Source: Flavobacterium cyclinae (GTDB lineage Bacteria > Bacteroidota > Bacteroidia > Flavobacteriales > Flavobacteriaceae). Taken from it: a DNA stretch of 64,000 nt. The notes under the pieces are model-generated. The model had not been told where the DNA came from and made no database searches. It worked only from the letters and a program-made list of their open reading frames with translations. The position numbers were made by a program, and so were the translations under genes. Where the stretch lies: the NCBI RefSeq assembly GCF_021172145.1, contig NZ_CP089095.1:2170001-2234000 (forward strand), read 5' to 3'. Numbering within the stretch: position 1 is the first letter of the stretch; each line of letters starts with the position of its first letter. Positions 63,974 to 64,000 of the stretch are shown here, piece by piece.

Positions 63974-64000
63974 AAGTAGTTAGCCAAATTAACTAATCAC

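Overview
The window looks like the chromosome of a low-GC member of the Flavobacteriaceae, most likely Flavobacterium or a close relative. The signs are AT-rich DNA, a fused SecDF, secreted proteins ending in the gliding-motility/T9SS type B sorting domain, many signal peptides ending AQ or SQ, Bacteroidetes-type -7 boxes (TAnnTTTG), and the intergenic palindromes typical of these genomes. Species cannot be fixed from sequence alone.

Layout. 1-1.7 kb: the 5' part of a secreted aspartyl-protease-like gene (minus) and a PLP aminotransferase (plus). 1.7-19.1 kb (minus): two parallel modules, each a small secreted protein followed by a giant repetitive T9SS cargo protein (3262 and 2207 aa). The giants carry 19 tandem copies of an 84-aa unit and 12 copies of a 79-aa unit. 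Their last ~490 codons are nearly identical and lie exactly 10,350 bp apart. 19.2-23.7 kb (plus): folE, a candidate structured RNA leader, cysS, yidD and lgt, separated by repeat-rich spacers. 23.9-25.2 kb: a complete IS256-like insertion sequence with an 8-bp target duplication and a frameshifted transposase. 25.2-40.1 kb (minus): secDF, mdh, a DUF6588-like protein, gyrB, asnB, a GreA-like factor, a small lipoprotein, an outer-membrane barrel and a 1003-aa TPR protein. 40.3-49.6 kb: an ftsE-type ABC ATPase and a surface-glycan cluster with four glycosyltransferases, FdtA- and FdtB-like dTDP-sugar enzymes, a hexapeptide acyltransferase, a Wzx-like flippase and a FemAB/GNAT-like protein. 49.7-51.5 kb: a third T9SS type B cargo protein. 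51.6-56.5 kb: two amidohydrolase genes split by a DUF559 nuclease gene bounded by perfect 30-bp inverted repeats. 56.5-64 kb: an rRNA/tRNA 2'-O-methyltransferase, a RelA/SpoT enzyme, a Fur regulator, purA, a lipoprotein and an OstA/LptA-like protein.

How it fits together. Most genes are housekeeping: export (SecDF, Lgt, YidD), DNA topology, nucleotide and folate metabolism, stringent response, LPS transport. Around them is surface biology: three T9SS cargo proteins, a glycan cluster that probably makes a 3-amino-3,6-dideoxyhexose, and a TPR/barrel pair. No T9SS machinery and no PorP/SprF-like partner is present, so the cargo proteins must use components encoded elsewhere.

The least explained items are the DUF559 cassette with inverted repeats, the structured leader before cysS, the intergenic-type word repeat lying in frame inside the FdtB-like gene, and the recently homogenised giant-protein pair. 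No tRNA, rRNA, CRISPR array or prophage was seen.
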